A DNA stretch of 64,000 bases, taken from Pararhizobium polonicum (GTDB taxonomy: Bacteria; Pseudomonadota; Alphaproteobacteria; Rhizobiales; Rhizobiaceae). The notes beneath the pieces were generated by a model, which worked only from the letters and a program-made list of their open reading frames with translations, searched no databases and was not told where the DNA came from. Made by a program: the position numbers and the translations under genes. The stretch spans positions 62,001-126,000 of the forward strand of contig NZ_LGLV01000008.1 in NCBI RefSeq assembly GCF_001687365.1, read 5' to 3'. The stretch's first letter is position 1. Each line of letters starts with the position of its first letter. This document shows, in pieces, positions 33,375 through 41,246 of the stretch.

Positions 33375-34292
33375 ATGGATTTTTACATTCTGGCACAACA
33401 GCTGGTGAACGGCATCACGCTGGGCACGATCTACGGTTTGATCGCCGTTGGCTATACGATGGTTTATGGCGTCATCCGGATGATCAATTTTGCACACGGC
33501 GACGTGTACATGGTCTCCGCCTATATCGCAGCGATAACATTGGCGGTGCTGAGCTTCTTCGGGGTCCAGTCGGTTCCCTTTGCCCTTGTCTCCGTGCTCG
33601 TCATCACCTGTTTCGTCACGGGCGTATACGGCTGGGCGATCGAACGGGTGGCCTATAGTCCGTTGCGCGGCTCGACAAAACTTGCCCCGTTGATCTCCGC
33701 TATCGGCATATCGCTGATGTTGCAAAGCTATGTGCAGATTGCCCAGGGAGCGCGCGATCAGGGCGTGCCGATCCTGATCAGCGGCGCCTTCCGTTTCGGT
33801 ACGGAAAAGGATTTCGCGCAGATCACCTACATGCAGGTCGTCATCCTGTTGGCGTCCATCATTGCCATGGCAATTTTGACCTATGTGATCAATCACACGC
33901 AGATTGGCCGGCAGTGCCGGGCGACCCAGCAAAATCGGGCCATTTCGGCTGTTCTCGGCGTCAACACCGACCGGATCATCTCGACCGTCTTCGTTATCGG
34001 AGCTTCCACGGCTGCCGTCGGAGGCACGCTGGTAACCTTCAACTACGGATCGTTCAATTTCTTCATCGGTTTCGTCATGGGGATCAAGGCATTTACCGCG
34101 GCGGTGCTCGGCGGCATCGGATCGCTGCCGGGGGCCATTCTCGGCGGGCTGCTGCTTGGGCTGACCGAAGCGCTTTTCGCAGGCTATGTCAGCACGGACT
34201 ACAAGGACGTCTTCGCCTTCGCCCTTCTCATCATCATCCTGTTCTTCCGCCCCTACGGTCTGTTGGGCCGCCCGGAAATCCACAAGGTCTGA
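33375..34292 (+). CDS. Branched-chain-amino-acid-type ABC permease (LivH-like), system 2
   Basis: A 305-residue permease: MDFYILAQQLVNGITLGTIYGLIAVGYTMVYGVIRMINFAHGDVYM is a textbook LivH N-terminus, and GIKAFTAAVLGGIGSLPGAILGG follows near residue 235. I choose ATG 33375 because GGGGG precedes it; ATG 33363 would add four residues. It is 5 bases upstream of livM-2. Confidence 0.93.
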   Translation: MDFYILAQQLVNGITLGTIYGLIAVGYTMVYGVIRMINFAHGDVYMVSAYIAAITLAVLSFFGVQSVPFALVSVLVITCFVTGVYGWAIERVAYSPLRGSTKLAPLISAIGISLMLQSYVQIAQGARDQGVPILISGAFRFGTEKDFAQITYMQVVILLASIIAMAILTYVINHTQIGRQCRATQQNRAISAVLGVNTDRIISTVFVIGASTAAVGGTLVTFNYGSFNFFIGFVMGIKAFTAAVLGGIGSLPGAILGGLLLGLTEALFAGYVSTDYKDVFAFALLIIILFFRPYGLLGRPEIHKV

Positions 34293-34297
34293 CGTCC

Positions 34298-35614
34298 ATG
34301 GAAAACGCATTGAAGTCCCATCTGGTCATGAAACTGGCCAAGGAAGCACTCTTCACCTTCGTGATTGCTCTTATCGTCCTGGGTCCTATATCCGGTCTTG
34401 TTCTTGAGGGCTTTTCGTTCAGAAACGAGCTGGCGCGTGCCCTCGCTCTGGCCGGGACCGTCGCTGCCGGACGTGTCCTCGTCTCGTTGGCCCTCAGCAC
34501 CGCAATCGGCTCCAGTCTGCTCCAGCGCTTCAGCCGCAACAGCGGAGGCGGGGTAACGGTCAAGACCGGCAAGGAGAAGTTTCCCTATCCTCTTCTCGCG
34601 TTGGTGATTGTCGCAGGCCTGGCATTTCCGGCATTCGCCGACAAGTATTACCTTGGCGTGGCGATCCTCGCCCTGATCTATGTTCTGCTCGGCCTTGGCC
34701 TCAATATCGTGGTCGGTCTCGCGGGACTTCTCGATCTCGGCTTTGTCGCTTTCTACGCCGTCGGTGCCTATCTTCTGGCGCTGGGGTCCCAGTATCTCGG
34801 GCTGGGCTTCTGGAGCGCGCTCCTCATCGCCCCGTTTCTCGCCGGCCTGTTCGGAATGATCCTGGCATTTCCCGTCCTTCGCATGCACGGCGACTATCTT
34901 GCCATCGTGACGCTGGGATTTGGCGAGATCATCCGTCTGGTTCTGACCAACTGGCTGGAGTTTACGGGCGGACCGAACGGCGCTCCCGCACCGCCGCCGA
35001 CACTGTTCGGGCTGGAATTTACCAGAACCGCGCGTCAGGGCGGCGTGCCCTTCCATGAATATTTCGGCATTCCCTACAGTGCCGACTATAAATTCTGGCT
35101 GATCTACATCGTGTTGTTTCTCGTCGTCTGTGCCGTCGTCTATGCGGTCCATCGCTTGCGCGCCATGCCGCTCGGCCGCCTCTGGGAGGCGCTGAGAGAA
35201 GACGAGATCGCCTGCCGCTCGCTTGGGGTGAACCACGTGTTCACCAAACTGTCGGCCTTCATGCTGGGGGCTTCCACCGGCGGTCTCGCGGGTGTTTTCT
35301 TCGCGGTCCACCAGGGCTTCGTGAACCCCACGTCGTTTACATTCTTCGAGTCGGCCCTGATCCTTGCAATCGTCGTCCTCGGTGGCCTCGGATCGACGGT
35401 CGGCGTCATTCTCGCAGCCCTGGTCCTGACCATTCTGCCGGAGGTTCTGCGGGATTTTGCCGAGTACCGGGTCTTCGTCTTCGGCATTCTCATGGTCGTC
35501 ATGATGATCTGGAAGCCGCGTGGTCTCGTGCGCATAACGCGCCCGGCCTTCTTCCCCTCGACGTCATCCGCCACAGCCATGCATGTGAACCAGCCGTTGG
35601 AGGTGGCACGATGA
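34298..35614 (+). CDS. Branched-chain-amino-acid-type ABC permease (LivM-like, long form), system 2
   Basis: A 438-residue permease. The first ~100 residues (two hydrophobic segments, LFTFVIALIVLGPISGLVLEG and RALALAGTVAAGRVLVSLALS, then a polar loop) form the N-terminal extension seen in E. coli-type LivM; the core then has LNIVVGLAGLLDLGFVAFYAVGAY and MHGDYLAIVTLGFGEIIRLVL, and REDEIACRSLGVN. The length fits the BraE/LivM group of rhizobia. Its stop overlaps livG-2 by 4 bases. Confidence 0.93.
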   Translation: MENALKSHLVMKLAKEALFTFVIALIVLGPISGLVLEGFSFRNELARALALAGTVAAGRVLVSLALSTAIGSSLLQRFSRNSGGGVTVKTGKEKFPYPLLALVIVAGLAFPAFADKYYLGVAILALIYVLLGLGLNIVVGLAGLLDLGFVAFYAVGAYLLALGSQYLGLGFWSALLIAPFLAGLFGMILAFPVLRMHGDYLAIVTLGFGEIIRLVLTNWLEFTGGPNGAPAPPPTLFGLEFTRTARQGGVPFHEYFGIPYSADYKFWLIYIVLFLVVCAVVYAVHRLRAMPLGRLWEALREDEIACRSLGVNHVFTKLSAFMLGASTGGLAGVFFAVHQGFVNPTSFTFFESALILAIVVLGGLGSTVGVILAALVLTILPEVLRDFAEYRVFVFGILMVVMMIWKPRGLVRITRPAFFPSTSSATAMHVNQPLEVAR

Positions 35615-36429
35615 GAGACGCTGTCCTCGAGGTCGAGAACGTAACGATGCGGTTTGGCGGCATCGTCGCCAACAGAAATGTCAGCTTCAAGGTAAAGCAG
35701 GGCGACATAACCGCGTTGATCGGGCCGAACGGCGCAGGAAAGACGACGATATTCAACTGTATCACCGGCTTCTATCGCGCCAGCGAAGGCCGCATCGTCC
35801 TGCAGTCGAATGGCCGCTCGTGCAATATCGGCGACCTGATCACCAAACCGATCGTGGGCGGCTCGCATCTGGTTACGCGCGCAGGCATTGCCAGAACCTT
35901 CCAGAACATCCGGCTTTTCAAGGAAATGTCGGTCGTGGAAAACCTGCTGATCGCACAGCACCTGGCCACCACCAACAACCTTCTCAGCGGCATCTTCAAA
36001 ACGCCCCGCTTCCGCAGGACCGAGGTCGAAGCCATCGATCGGGCCTATTACTGGCTTGGCCAGATGAACTTGCTTGAGGATGCCAACCGCCTTGCGGGCC
36101 AATTGCCCTATGGCCGTCAGCGCCGCCTGGAAATCGCCCGGGCCATGTGCACCTCGCCAAAGCTCATCTGCCTGGATGAACCTGCGGCAGGTCTCAATCC
36201 CTCCGAGACCCGGGAACTGTCGCAGGTCATCCGGCGCCTGCGGTCGGATCATGATCTGACCGTTCTTGTGATCGAACACGATATGGGGCTCGTCATGAGC
36301 ATCGCCGATCACATCGTGGTTCTCGACCACGGCGAGGTGATTTCGGACGGTACCCCGAGTGAAGTCGCAAACGATCCCGCCGTCATCGCCGCTTACCTCG
36401 GTGTCAGCGAAGAGGAAGTAACAGCATGA
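35611..36429 (+). CDS. ABC ATP-binding protein (LivG-like), system 2
   Basis: 272 residues. Walker A GPNGAGKTT, Q-loop RTFQNIRLF, the LivG insertion around NNLLSGIFKTPRFRRTE, signature variant LPYGRQRRLEIARAM, Walker B ICLDEPAAGLN, switch histidine IEHDMGLVMSIADHIVVLDHG. Normal length, ending soon after AAYLGV, unlike the extended system-1 LivG. It overlaps livF-2 by 4 bases. Confidence 0.94.
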   Translation: MRDAVLEVENVTMRFGGIVANRNVSFKVKQGDITALIGPNGAGKTTIFNCITGFYRASEGRIVLQSNGRSCNIGDLITKPIVGGSHLVTRAGIARTFQNIRLFKEMSVVENLLIAQHLATTNNLLSGIFKTPRFRRTEVEAIDRAYYWLGQMNLLEDANRLAGQLPYGRQRRLEIARAMCTSPKLICLDEPAAGLNPSETRELSQVIRRLRSDHDLTVLVIEHDMGLVMSIADHIVVLDHGEVISDGTPSEVANDPAVIAAYLGVSEEEVTA

Positions 36430-37160
36430 GCACCGCAGCAACCGCGTCCAAGCCGCTGTTGGAATTCGTCGGCGTCGAAGCCCATTACGGCGCGATCCAG
36501 GCGCTAAAAACCGTCGACGTGTATATCTGTGCCGGCGAGATCGTCAGCCTGATCGGCGCCAATGGGGCGGGCAAGACCACCCTTTTGTCGACGATCTTCG
36601 GCGTCCCGCGGGCCTCATCGGGCCAGATCCGTCACCGAGGCGAAGACATCTCCAGGCTGCCCACCAACAAGATTGCGCGGCGCGGCATCGCTCTCGTTCC
36701 GGAGGGGCGCCAGATTTACCAGGACATGACGGTCGAAGAAAATTTGATGATGGGCACGACCGCGATCGGAATGTCGCATTTCGAGGAGGATCGGACAGCG
36801 ATGTTCGACCTTTTTCCGCGGCTGAAGGAACGCCGCAATCAGACAGCCGGAACCATGTCCGGCGGCGAGCAGCAGATGCTGGCCATTGCGCGTGCCTTGA
36901 TGGCACGGCCCGAACTCATCCTCTTCGACGAGCCGTCGCTCGGCCTTGCGCCACTTGTCGTCAAGCGGGTCTTTGAAGTTCTGGCGGAGATTGCCGCGAT
37001 GGGAAAAACGATTTTCCTGGTCGAACAAAACGCCAATCACGCGCTGAAGCTATCCCAACGGGCATATGTCATGGTCAACGGGAAGATCCAATTGTCCGGC
37101 GACAGCGCCTCGCTTCTCGATAACGAGGACGTCCGCAAGGCCTATCTCGGCCTTCATTAA
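36426..37160 (+). CDS. ABC ATP-binding protein (LivF-like), system 2
   Basis: 244 residues. Walker A GANGAGKTT, VPEGRQIYQDMTVEENL, signature MSGGEQQMLAIARALM, Walker B LILFDEPSLGLAP, VEQNANHALKLSQRAYVMVNG. Complete and of standard length. It closes the second liv operon; the 47-base gap to the convergent MerR gene holds no strong terminator. Confidence 0.94.
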   Translation: MSTAATASKPLLEFVGVEAHYGAIQALKTVDVYICAGEIVSLIGANGAGKTTLLSTIFGVPRASSGQIRHRGEDISRLPTNKIARRGIALVPEGRQIYQDMTVEENLMMGTTAIGMSHFEEDRTAMFDLFPRLKERRNQTAGTMSGGEQQMLAIARALMARPELILFDEPSLGLAPLVVKRVFEVLAEIAAMGKTIFLVEQNANHALKLSQRAYVMVNGKIQLSGDSASLLDNEDVRKAYLGLH

Positions 37161-37207
37161 TCCGGGGAACGACGATTTTCCGGTGAGTGGGGTGGTCCCT
37201 CTTCGCG

Positions 37208-37615
37208 TCATTCGTGGTCGAAGGCCGCGATGATGGGGCAAGGGCCGCTTGCGCTGGCGCCACAGGCATCGGCAAGCTTGCGCAATGACTCCCGTGCGGC
37301 ATTCAGCTGCGCGATCTTGGCATCGAGCGCTACGAGGCGCTCGCGGGCCAGCGTATGGGCGCGGTGCCGGTCCTCGCTGGCATCCAGCTCCAGCAGTTCG
37401 CCGATCTGTTCGAGCGTAAAACCCGCTGCCTGAGCCGAGCGGATGAAGTGCAGGCGGCGGATATCGTCCTCGCCATAGCGACGGACGCCGCCGGCAACAC
37501 CGACGCCGCCGATGCGCTGCGGGACCCCGAGAAGACCACGCCGCTGATAATAACGCACCGTCTCCACTCCGACGCCACCCTCGCGGGCAAGCCCGGCAAT
37601 CGTTGTGTCTTTCAT
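37208..37615 (-). CDS. MerR-family transcriptional regulator, mercury-regulator-like but lacking one ligand cysteine
   Basis: 135 residues from ATG 37615 (an open frame further upstream crosses the operator and is not used). DNA-binding part: TTIAGLAREGGVGVETVRYYQRRGLL and RRYGEDDIRRLHFIRSAQAAGFTLEQIGELLEL, very like Tn501 MerR. Of the three Hg(II) ligands of MerR (Cys82, Cys117, Cys126), the last two align with the cysteines in DACGASASGPCPII, but the Cys82 position (HCEEAS in Tn501) is DRHRAH here. So it may sense another metal or a redox signal. It faces a glutaredoxin-MauE gene across a mer-type promoter. Confidence 0.88.
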   Translation of the reverse strand: MKDTTIAGLAREGGVGVETVRYYQRRGLLGVPQRIGGVGVAGGVRRYGEDDIRRLHFIRSAQAAGFTLEQIGELLELDASEDRHRAHTLARERLVALDAKIAQLNAARESLRKLADACGASASGPCPIIAAFDHE

Positions 37616-37618
37616 CGC

Positions 37619-37650
37619 TTGACTCCGTACCATGGTACGGACCTTATAGT
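37619..37650 (+). promoter_or_regulatory. mer-type promoter/operator between MerR and the glutaredoxin-MauE gene
   Basis: TTGACT (37619-37624) and TATAGT (37645-37650) are 20 bases apart, the over-long spacer required by MerR-type activation. The spacer contains the perfect palindrome CCGTACCATGGTACGG (37625-37640), almost identical to the Tn501 mer operator half-sites (CCGTAC...GTACGG). The MerR start codon lies just left of the -35 box and the target gene starts at 37677. Confidence 0.8.
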
Positions 37651-37676
37651 CCCTGCAATCGATCGAACCAAGCGAA

Positions 37677-38456
37677 ATGAAAGATTGCAACATGCTCGAC
37701 AAAACATCCAGGAAAGCCACTCTCTATAGGATGGTGATGGATACCCACACCTGCCCCTATGGCCTGAAGGCCAAGGATCTGCTGCAACGGCAAGGCTATA
37801 CCGTCGAGGATCACTGGCTGACGAGCCGCGAGCAGACCGACGCGTTCAAGGCCGAACACACCGTCAAGACGACGCCGCAAACCTTCATCGACGGCGTGCG
37901 CATCGGCGGATACGACGACCTGCGGCGGCATTTCGGCAAGACGGTCCGTGATCCGAAAGCGGTCACCTATCGGCCCGTCATCGCCGTCTTCGCCGTGACT
38001 GCGCTGATGGCCCTTGCGGCGAGCTATGCCGCATATGGCACCGTCTTCACGGTTCGCGCAGTGGAATGGTTCATCGCCTTTACCATGGCTGTGCTGGCTA
38101 TTTTGAAACTCCAGAATATCGAGAGTTTCTCGACGATGTTCCTGAACTACGATTTGCTGGCCAAGCGCTGGGTTCGGTACGGCTATATATATCCGTTCGC
38201 GGAGGCCGGGGCAGGCATCCTGATGATTGCCGGTGCGCTCAGCTGGGTTTCGATCCCTGTCGCGCTGTTTATCGGGACTATTGGCGCCGTGTCGGTGTTC
38301 AAGGCTGTCTATATCGACAGGCGCGAATTGAAATGCGCCTGCGTCGGTGGCGACAGCAATGTGCCGCTCGGCTTTGTTTCCCTGACGGAAAACCTGATGA
38401 TGGTGGCTATGGCGGTCTGGATGCTGGCGATGCTGTTGTCCGGCACCGGGCACTAA
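37677..38456 (+). CDS. Glutaredoxin domain fused to a MauE/DoxX-like membrane domain
   Basis: 259 residues. Residues ~13-85 are a glutaredoxin fold (ATLYRMVMDTHTCPYGLKAKDLLQRQGY ... HTVKTTPQTFIDGVRIGGYDDLRRHFG) with a monothiol-like CPYG instead of CPYC. The rest has four hydrophobic segments (VIAVFAVTALMALAASYAAYG, EWFIAFTMAVLAILKL, AEAGAGILMIAGALSW, VALFIGTIGAVSVFKAVYI) of the MauE/DoxX redox membrane type, with a Cys pair in LKCACVGG. It would move thiol electrons in or across the inner membrane. It is transcribed from the mer-type promoter and its stop overlaps the convergent gene by 4 bases. Confidence 0.85.
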   Translation: MKDCNMLDKTSRKATLYRMVMDTHTCPYGLKAKDLLQRQGYTVEDHWLTSREQTDAFKAEHTVKTTPQTFIDGVRIGGYDDLRRHFGKTVRDPKAVTYRPVIAVFAVTALMALAASYAAYGTVFTVRAVEWFIAFTMAVLAILKLQNIESFSTMFLNYDLLAKRWVRYGYIYPFAEAGAGILMIAGALSWVSIPVALFIGTIGAVSVFKAVYIDRRELKCACVGGDSNVPLGFVSLTENLMMVAMAVWMLAMLLSGTGH

Positions 38457-39418
38457 CCGGTCATAGAAAGACGGTACGCATCGAGGATCGAGCCGGCAAT
38501 GGCGATGTCCTGGATGGCTATGCCTGTGAGGTCTGCAATCGTGATGTCGTCGGAACGTGTCCGGCCAGTTGCCTTGCCGCCGAGGACTGCTCCAATTTCT
38601 GCGCAGTCCTCGGCGGCAATCGATCCGGATGTGAACGCGGTGGAGAATTCGCCGTGATCCAGCGATTGTTCGAGCCGGTCGCTGATGCGGCGGTCGGCGC
38701 GGATGACGAGGGCCGTGTCCAGTTCCTGCTTGCCCGGCGCGTCGGCTCCGATCGCGGTAATATGGGTGCCCGGTCGGATCCATGCATCGTGGATCAGCGG
38801 CGTGCGCGATGGTGTCGTGGTGATGATGATATCGGCCTCACGGCAGAGGCGCTCAAGGTCGGGCGCGACCTCTACGTCGATACCCTCACTTGCCATGACG
38901 TTTGCCGTTTCCCGTGCCTTGGTTTCCGAGCGGCCCCAGAGACCGAACGTGAGCGGCGTTTGCTTCATCGCGTGCCGGAGACAGCGGATCTGCCATCGGG
39001 CCTGAATACCGGTCCCGATAATCGCCACGCGCCGCGCATCCGGCCGGCAAAGCGCCCGGGTTGCGACGGCGCCGCCAAGGCCGGTGCGCAGATCGGTCAG
39101 GAAGCCTTCATCGAGCAGGATCGCCTCCAGAATGCCGGTGCTGGCGGAGAACACCAGCATCACCCCGTTCGACGTCGGCAGCCCGAGCAGCGGATTGCCG
39201 TAGAAGCCGGATGCGATCTTGACGACGAAGCTCGGGTCGCCTGCGATATGGCCATATTTGATATGGCAATCGCCATCCCGTTCCGGAAAGGCGAGGTAGC
39301 CGACCGGCGGGATGGTTGCCCGTCCTTCGGACGCGGCAACGTAACCGGCCTCGACGGCGCCCAACGCGCTGTCGAGATCGATCAGAGCCTCGATCTCCGA
39401 CCGGGACAGGATGATCAT
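38453..39418 (-). CDS. Ornithine cyclodeaminase / mu-crystallin family protein (DauB-like)
   Basis: 321 residues from ATG 39418. Features: MIILSRSEIEALIDLDSALGAVEAGYVA, the substrate lysine region CHIKYGHIAGDPSFVVKIASGFYGN, NAD(P) site VAIIGTGIQARWQIRCLRH and ITTTPSRTPLIHDAWIRPGTHITAIGADAPGKQELD. The family covers ornithine cyclodeaminases, imino-acid reductases and DauB, the arginine dehydrogenase of the dauBAR operon. The start overlaps the stop of the upstream YheO-like regulator (ATGA), as in a regulator-enzyme pair. Substrate not determined. Confidence 0.9.
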   Translation of the reverse strand: MIILSRSEIEALIDLDSALGAVEAGYVAASEGRATIPPVGYLAFPERDGDCHIKYGHIAGDPSFVVKIASGFYGNPLLGLPTSNGVMLVFSASTGILEAILLDEGFLTDLRTGLGGAVATRALCRPDARRVAIIGTGIQARWQIRCLRHAMKQTPLTFGLWGRSETKARETANVMASEGIDVEVAPDLERLCREADIIITTTPSRTPLIHDAWIRPGTHITAIGADAPGKQELDTALVIRADRRISDRLEQSLDHGEFSTAFTSGSIAAEDCAEIGAVLGGKATGRTRSDDITIADLTGIAIQDIAIAGSILDAYRLSMTG

Positions 39419-40032
39419 TCTTGCGCCGATCGCTCCTGGTTGAGATATTTGTAGACGGTCGCGCGGCCCAGGCCGAGAATGCGTGAGATATAGGCGGCCG
39501 AGTTCCTGCCGCCGAACGCGCCGTCGGCGGAGAGATCCCGGACCACCTGCTGCTTCTGCTCGCGGGTCAGTTCCGCAACGATCAGCCCGCGCGCACCGGT
39601 CCAGTTCTGGATGTATTCGTTGATGCGCTCGTGCCAGTCCTCCTTGAACAGGCTCGCCGGTTTGGCATGATCGACCGGGACCGAGGCGAAGGCACTCAAT
39701 GTCTGCATCACCGCATGGAAATGCGAGACGTCCGCGTTGATGCACATCACGGCAATCGGTCGCTCGGTGCTGTCGCGTAGGATGATGCTGATCGACTTGA
39801 TCCGGCGCCCGTCCCAGTTGACCTTTTCGTAGGGACCGAGAAGACGCTCGGTGGGCCGGAAATCGATCTCGTGCAGCAGCGACGGTTCACCGATCTCGCG
39901 CTTGGAAAAATTCCCGGCAATGTGCGCTGCCGTCTCGGTTTCGAGATCGTGCAGCACGACTTCGACGAAAGGCTGGAACAACTGGGCGACGCCATCGCAG
40001 ACGGCCGCATAGGGAGCGAGTTCGGGTTTCAT
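39415..40032 (-). CDS. YheO/DauR-like PAS-HTH transcriptional regulator
   Basis: 205 residues. Residues ~10-120 form a YheO-type PAS domain (LFQPFVEVVLHDLETETAAHIAGNFSKREIG, RIKSISIILRDSTERPIAVMCINAD), and the C-terminal 50 residues a helix-turn-helix (REQKQQVVRDLSADGAFGGRNSAAYISRILGLGRATVYKYLN). DauR of Pseudomonas, which controls D-arginine catabolism next to the OCD-family DauB, has the same build. It is coupled to the OCD-family gene by a 4-base overlap and lies 10 bases after the aminotransferase. Confidence 0.9.
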   Translation of the reverse strand: MKPELAPYAAVCDGVAQLFQPFVEVVLHDLETETAAHIAGNFSKREIGEPSLLHEIDFRPTERLLGPYEKVNWDGRRIKSISIILRDSTERPIAVMCINADVSHFHAVMQTLSAFASVPVDHAKPASLFKEDWHERINEYIQNWTGARGLIVAELTREQKQQVVRDLSADGAFGGRNSAAYISRILGLGRATVYKYLNQERSAQE

Positions 40033-40042
40033 CCGGCGGCCC

Positions 40043-41149
40043 TCAACCTCTCATGAAGTCTGCCAGACGGCCCAGTCCGACCTCAAGATGATGTTTCGGT
40101 GCACCGATGCCGATGCGGATATAGCCGTCGAGACCATAGACATCGCCGGGCACCAGCATGACGCTCTTTTCCTCACGGACCCGGTCGACCAGCACCGATG
40201 AATTGATGTGCCGGTTGTAGCGCACGAAGGCCATGCCGCCGGCCCGTGGGGGCAGATAGCAAAAGAGATTGTTGTGGGCGTCGATCCAGGACGTCAGCAG
40301 GGCACGGTTTTCCCGCAGCAGACGGCGGCTGCGCGACAGGATTTCGGCGCGCTTGGCCGGCTGGAGAACGATATTGGCAATGTGTTCGCTGAGCGCGCCG
40401 GTGGTGATCGAGGTATAATCCTTGCGCTGCCAGGTGCCGTAGATCTCCTTTGCCGGGCCGACCAGCCAGCCGAGCCGCAACCCCGGAAGCGCCATCGCCT
40501 TGGAAAGCCCAGCGGTCACCACGGCCTTTTCATAAAGATCGGCAAAGCTGGTGGACTCTTCCGTATCGAGTTCCGAACCCCTGTAGATTTCGTCGGCATG
40601 CAGGTAGACGTCGTGTTCGCGGGCTATAGCGACAAGCGCGTCCATCGTTTCGCGCGGCAGCAGGCTGCCGGTCGGATTGTTGGGGTTGCACAGGCTGATC
40701 AGCTTGGTCTTTGGCGTCACGGCGGCGCGAACCTCGTCCAGATCCGGCAGCCAGCCCAGCTCCTCGCGCAGCACGATCTCCTTGACGGTGACGCCGAGGG
40801 CCTTCGCCCAGCCGCGGATCTGCAGGTAGTTCGGCACGAACAGCACCAGTTCGTCGCTCGGCTCCAGCAGGGTCATCACCAGAATGAAGTTTGCTTCCGC
40901 CGAGCCATTGGTGACCATGACGTTTTCGCGGTCGCGGTTCTTGTACAGTCGGGCAATCGTGTCGCGCAGCTCGACGCCGCCATTGGTCCAACCGTAGCCG
41001 AGTTCGACCTCATGCAGCCCGAGCAGCTGATCGGGCGTTAGCAATTCCTTGAGGGAATAGGGATGGACGCCGCTGTCGGATAGGTTGAACTCCACGAGAT
41101 TTTCGTAGAGCGACTGGATCCGTTCGAGTGTGAATTCCTCGATCTGCAT
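40043..41149 (-). CDS. Class I/II aminotransferase
   Basis: A 368-residue PLP enzyme. GYGWTNGGVELRDTIARLY, VTNGSAEANFILVMTLL, LCNPNNPTGSLLPRETM, LHADEIYRGSELDTEE and the Schiff-base region VTAGLSKAMALPGLRLGWLVGP are intact; the C-terminus has YIRIGIGAPKHHLEVGLGRL. Substrate not evident. It heads the three-gene unit aminotransferase - DauR-like - OCD-like, with inverted repeats in the promoter region ahead of it. Confidence 0.9.
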   Translation of the reverse strand: MQIEEFTLERIQSLYENLVEFNLSDSGVHPYSLKELLTPDQLLGLHEVELGYGWTNGGVELRDTIARLYKNRDRENVMVTNGSAEANFILVMTLLEPSDELVLFVPNYLQIRGWAKALGVTVKEIVLREELGWLPDLDEVRAAVTPKTKLISLCNPNNPTGSLLPRETMDALVAIAREHDVYLHADEIYRGSELDTEESTSFADLYEKAVVTAGLSKAMALPGLRLGWLVGPAKEIYGTWQRKDYTSITTGALSEHIANIVLQPAKRAEILSRSRRLLRENRALLTSWIDAHNNLFCYLPPRAGGMAFVRYNRHINSSVLVDRVREEKSVMLVPGDVYGLDGYIRIGIGAPKHHLEVGLGRLADFMRG

Positions 41150-41181
41150 GCTGGTGATCTCCGCGGCAATGGCTGTGCGGT

Positions 41182-41246
41182 TTGTCTAGCACGGAGAATG
41201 TAGACAATAAAGTATCGAATAGAAATTTTGTCTACAATTGTGTCTA
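41182..41246. promoter_or_regulatory. Cluster of TTGTCTA repeats upstream of the aminotransferase operon
   Basis: TGTAGACAA (41199-41207) and TTGTCTACA (41228-41236) are exact inverted copies 20 bases apart. Further partial copies are TTGTCTAG (41182-41189) and TTGTGTCTA (41238-41246). They occupy the 94-base AT-richer gap in front of the aminotransferase start, where an operator is expected; the DauR-like protein in the operon is the candidate binder. Confidence 0.5.

Noticed and set aside
37616-37720. Longer MerR protein starting at 37720
   Set aside because: The extra 35 residues are unlike MerR, run through the operator and promoter, and have no ribosome site; the family N-terminus begins at ATG 37615.
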